Below, in pieces: positions 19,052 to 21,040 of a stretch of 21,040 nt of DNA. The number at the start of each line of letters is the position of its first letter. Position 1 is the first letter of the stretch. The notes under the pieces are model-generated. The model ran no database searches. It worked only from the letters and a program-made list of their open reading frames with translations, and was not told the origin of the DNA. The stretch covers positions 1-21,040 of the forward strand of contig LRSR01003209.1 of NCBI GenBank assembly GCA_001579985.1, written 5' to 3'. Position numbers and translations under genes: made by a program. Origin of the DNA: Hypsibius dujardini. Taxonomy: Eukaryota > Tardigrada > Eutardigrada > Parachela > Hypsibiidae.

Positions 19052-20631
19052 ATGTACTGGACCTGTGGCACTTTGATCTTGCTCATCTCGGGAATCAAAG
19101 CGGGAGTGTTCCTGAAACCGGGCGGTATGATTCTTCCGTGAAAACTTTCAGTTTCAACAGAAAATTTACAGATTTTATTTCTCGTTCTTTCTGATTCTGA
19201 TTCAAAGGAGTACCCGTGGCGCCTCCTATGAATGCTCCAGCAAACGCCAAAACGGGAAACCATCTTCACTGGGGTTACAAAGACCTCATAGACGGTATGA
19301 CCGACCGCACTTTTTCAACCAATAGAAGCCTTCTTTTCCTGTCTCCTTTTATTTGACTCACTGAACAACTATTTTTGACGAAACTAGAGGAACCACCGAC
19401 AGCATGGGAGAAAGATTACCCCTCCTGTAAAGGCACATTTCAGTCGCCAATATCGATCAACAGGAGTGTTGTTCAGCTCGACCCGACGCTCAAACCCCTA
19501 CGCTTTACCAACTATCACGGGCATCCGGTGGACAATACGTGGACCATACTAGACAACGGCCACTCTGGTTAGTGAATGGCACCACACTGACGTGGAAAGG
19601 CAGACAGGCAGACAGGCAGACAGGCAGACAGACAGACAGACAGTCAGACAGACAGACAGACAGGCAGACAGAAAGACAGACAAACAGTCAGACAGACAAA
19701 CAGACAGACAAACAGAGAGACAGACAGGCAGGTAAACAGGCAGATAGGCAGGCAGGCAGGCAGGCAGACAGGCAGATAGGCAGATAGATAGACAGGTAGA
19801 AAGACGCTCATAAAGACGAAAAGGCAAGTAGTTTCCCTTTCCTCTCTGGGACTTTTCAACCAGTTAACGTTATATTTCAGTTCAGTTCAATGCCACATTT
19901 CCGGCTGGGAAAACTCCAACCATTACTACGGATCGAAATAACGACTCTTTCGCCCTGACGCAGTTTCATTTTCACTGGGGATCTGACGATTCAAGAGGCT
20001 CGGAGCACGTGGTCGATGGGAAGCGTTATCCACTCGAGGTCTGGTCTACCATCCTGTCCTTACTGTTAGCGCACTTAATTCGAAGAGCGACGTAACAACC
20101 GTTTAAAAAATACAGCTACATTTGGTGCACCAAAAAACCACCGAGGATGCCGCAGCCGCCGGGAAGGACACCACCGGACTGGCGGTCGTTGCAGTCATGT
20201 TCAGTCTGGCCGGCCCGAAGGACCACCCCAATATCTTCCTCAACATGATCACCGAAGCGTTGGAGCAGGCAAAACCCGTTCCGGACAAACCGATCACCCG
20301 CAAGCTGCCGTTCCTAAATTTGGCCGGTCTCGTCCCGGAATCGCCTGACTACTTCCGCTACCGGGGCTCTCTGACCACGCCCCCTTGTTCCGAGGCAGTT
20401 TTGTGGACCATCATGAAGCCCATGCTCAAGATCAGCGAAAAACAAATCAACATTTTTCGGCATTTGCACGGGAAAGCTGACGACCCGAAGGATCTGCTGG
20501 AGGACAATTTCCGACCGATTCAAGACGTCCACGGTCGCATAATCAAAGCCTACTCTGCGGATCCGAGTCGTAAGGGTAATGATGTTGTCAAGGCCGCCAC
20601 CGCGCTGGCTGCGGAGCGGAAAAAAGTGTAG
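19052..20631 (+). CDS. Secreted alpha-carbonic anhydrase (337 aa, five exons)
   Basis: Zinc enzyme for reversible CO2 hydration, predicted to work outside the cell. Exons are 19052-19124, 19208-19294, 19388-19567, 19881-20038 and 20116-20631. All have GT-AG borders, the first three introns are phase 1 and the last is phase 0, and the total is exactly 338 codons with stop. Residues 1-18 look like a signal peptide ([12 protein letters not shown]). Family blocks in order are HWGY (45-48), [15 protein letters not shown] with H112 (proton-shuttle His64 equivalent), QFHFHWGS with zinc ligands H143 and H145, GSEH with E155, LELHLVH with E166 and third zinc ligand H168, and [10 protein letters not shown] with T253 (Thr199 equivalent). 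C67 and C257 match the disulfide of secreted isoforms. So it should be catalytically active. The tail after ~315 is short and charged, without a GPI-type hydrophobic end. Intron 3 carries a GACA/GGCA microsatellite. Confidence 0.95.
19596..19800 (+). repeat. GACA/GGCA microsatellite in carbonic anhydrase intron 3
   Basis: GACA and GGCA units with AACA and ATA variants fill most of the 313-bp intron 19568-19880. Open frames across it on both strands are artefacts. Confidence 0.96.
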
Positions 20632-21040
20632 GTCGTTATGTAATCACGCCGGCAGGGGCTGATTTGACCGAATACCTTACGTACCTCTCCCGGGGGTTAA
20701 TTGCGCTCATTTTGTAACTGCACGCACGGTTGGAAGATATTACGCGAATTGAACATTAATTGCTGTCTCAATGTTGTTGAGTGAAACTATTAATGTCGTA
20801 AATTATAGTGTGGATTGATGTTCACCACCGATTAAAATCCATTTGTTGATGGTGCTCATCGTGAACGAAAACACGCTTTGCAACCATACCCAACCATACC
20901 CAAGGGTATTCAAAGTTCGATTATTTGCAGCGATTATCTCGCTAATTCAAACTCGCTAATCTCCCTGGTTTTGCACGCCCTTGCAACGGTAATACGAGGA
21001 CACGCCCCCTGGCTTACCTGAAGTTTTGTCTCCTTCGCTA
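20632..21040. other. 3' flank of the carbonic anhydrase gene
   Basis: Contains the presumed 3' UTR. ATTAAA at 20831-20836 is a possible polyadenylation signal about 200 nt after the stop. A doubled AACCATACCC and the small palindrome ATACCCAAGGGTAT lie near 20881-20909. No further gene seen. Confidence 0.5.

Overview
This is eukaryotic, almost certainly invertebrate metazoan, nuclear DNA. Four genes with short GT-AG introns (about 77-720 bp) are separated by AT-rich intergenic DNA, simple repeats and small inverted-repeat transposons. A multi-DM13 secreted protein, an MFSD6-type transporter and a secreted alpha-carbonic anhydrase would suit an ecdysozoan or panarthropod. I cannot name the species from sequence alone. 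All exon joins below were worked out by hand from open frames, splice consensus and phase, and every join keeps frame.

Layout. 1-66 is a GACA microsatellite at the window edge. 261-3222 is a complete hAT transposon: 22-bp perfect terminal inverted repeats, a perfect 8-bp target duplication, and a three-exon BED-finger transposase of 691 aa. 3861-6187 (minus) is a four-exon MFSD6-like transporter of 626 aa. 6188-9467 has no convincing gene. It holds a 106-nt near-perfect hairpin, a 553-bp non-autonomous hAT element with its own 8-bp target duplication, and a probable piggyBac-type MITE. 9468-13333 (minus) is an eight-exon gene for a 522-aa secreted protein made of four DM13 domains, with a TATA box upstream. 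13460-18990 is a gene-poor stretch containing a long TCTG/TGTG microsatellite, three or four foldback elements (one with an internal 50-bp triplication) and a degenerate ~40-bp tandem array. 19052-20631 (plus) is a five-exon alpha-carbonic anhydrase of 337 aa with all catalytic residues visible. 20632-21040 is 3' flank.

The host genes share no obvious pathway. The DM13 protein and the carbonic anhydrase both carry signal peptides, and the transporter is a membrane protein with a large loop carrying potential glycosylation sites. The most striking shared feature is that (TGTC/GACA)n microsatellites sit inside introns of all four spliced genes, including the transposon. The least usual objects are the four-DM13 protein, which has exactly one cysteine per domain and recurring intron positions, and the catalytic Asp-to-Asn change in an otherwise intact hAT transposase.
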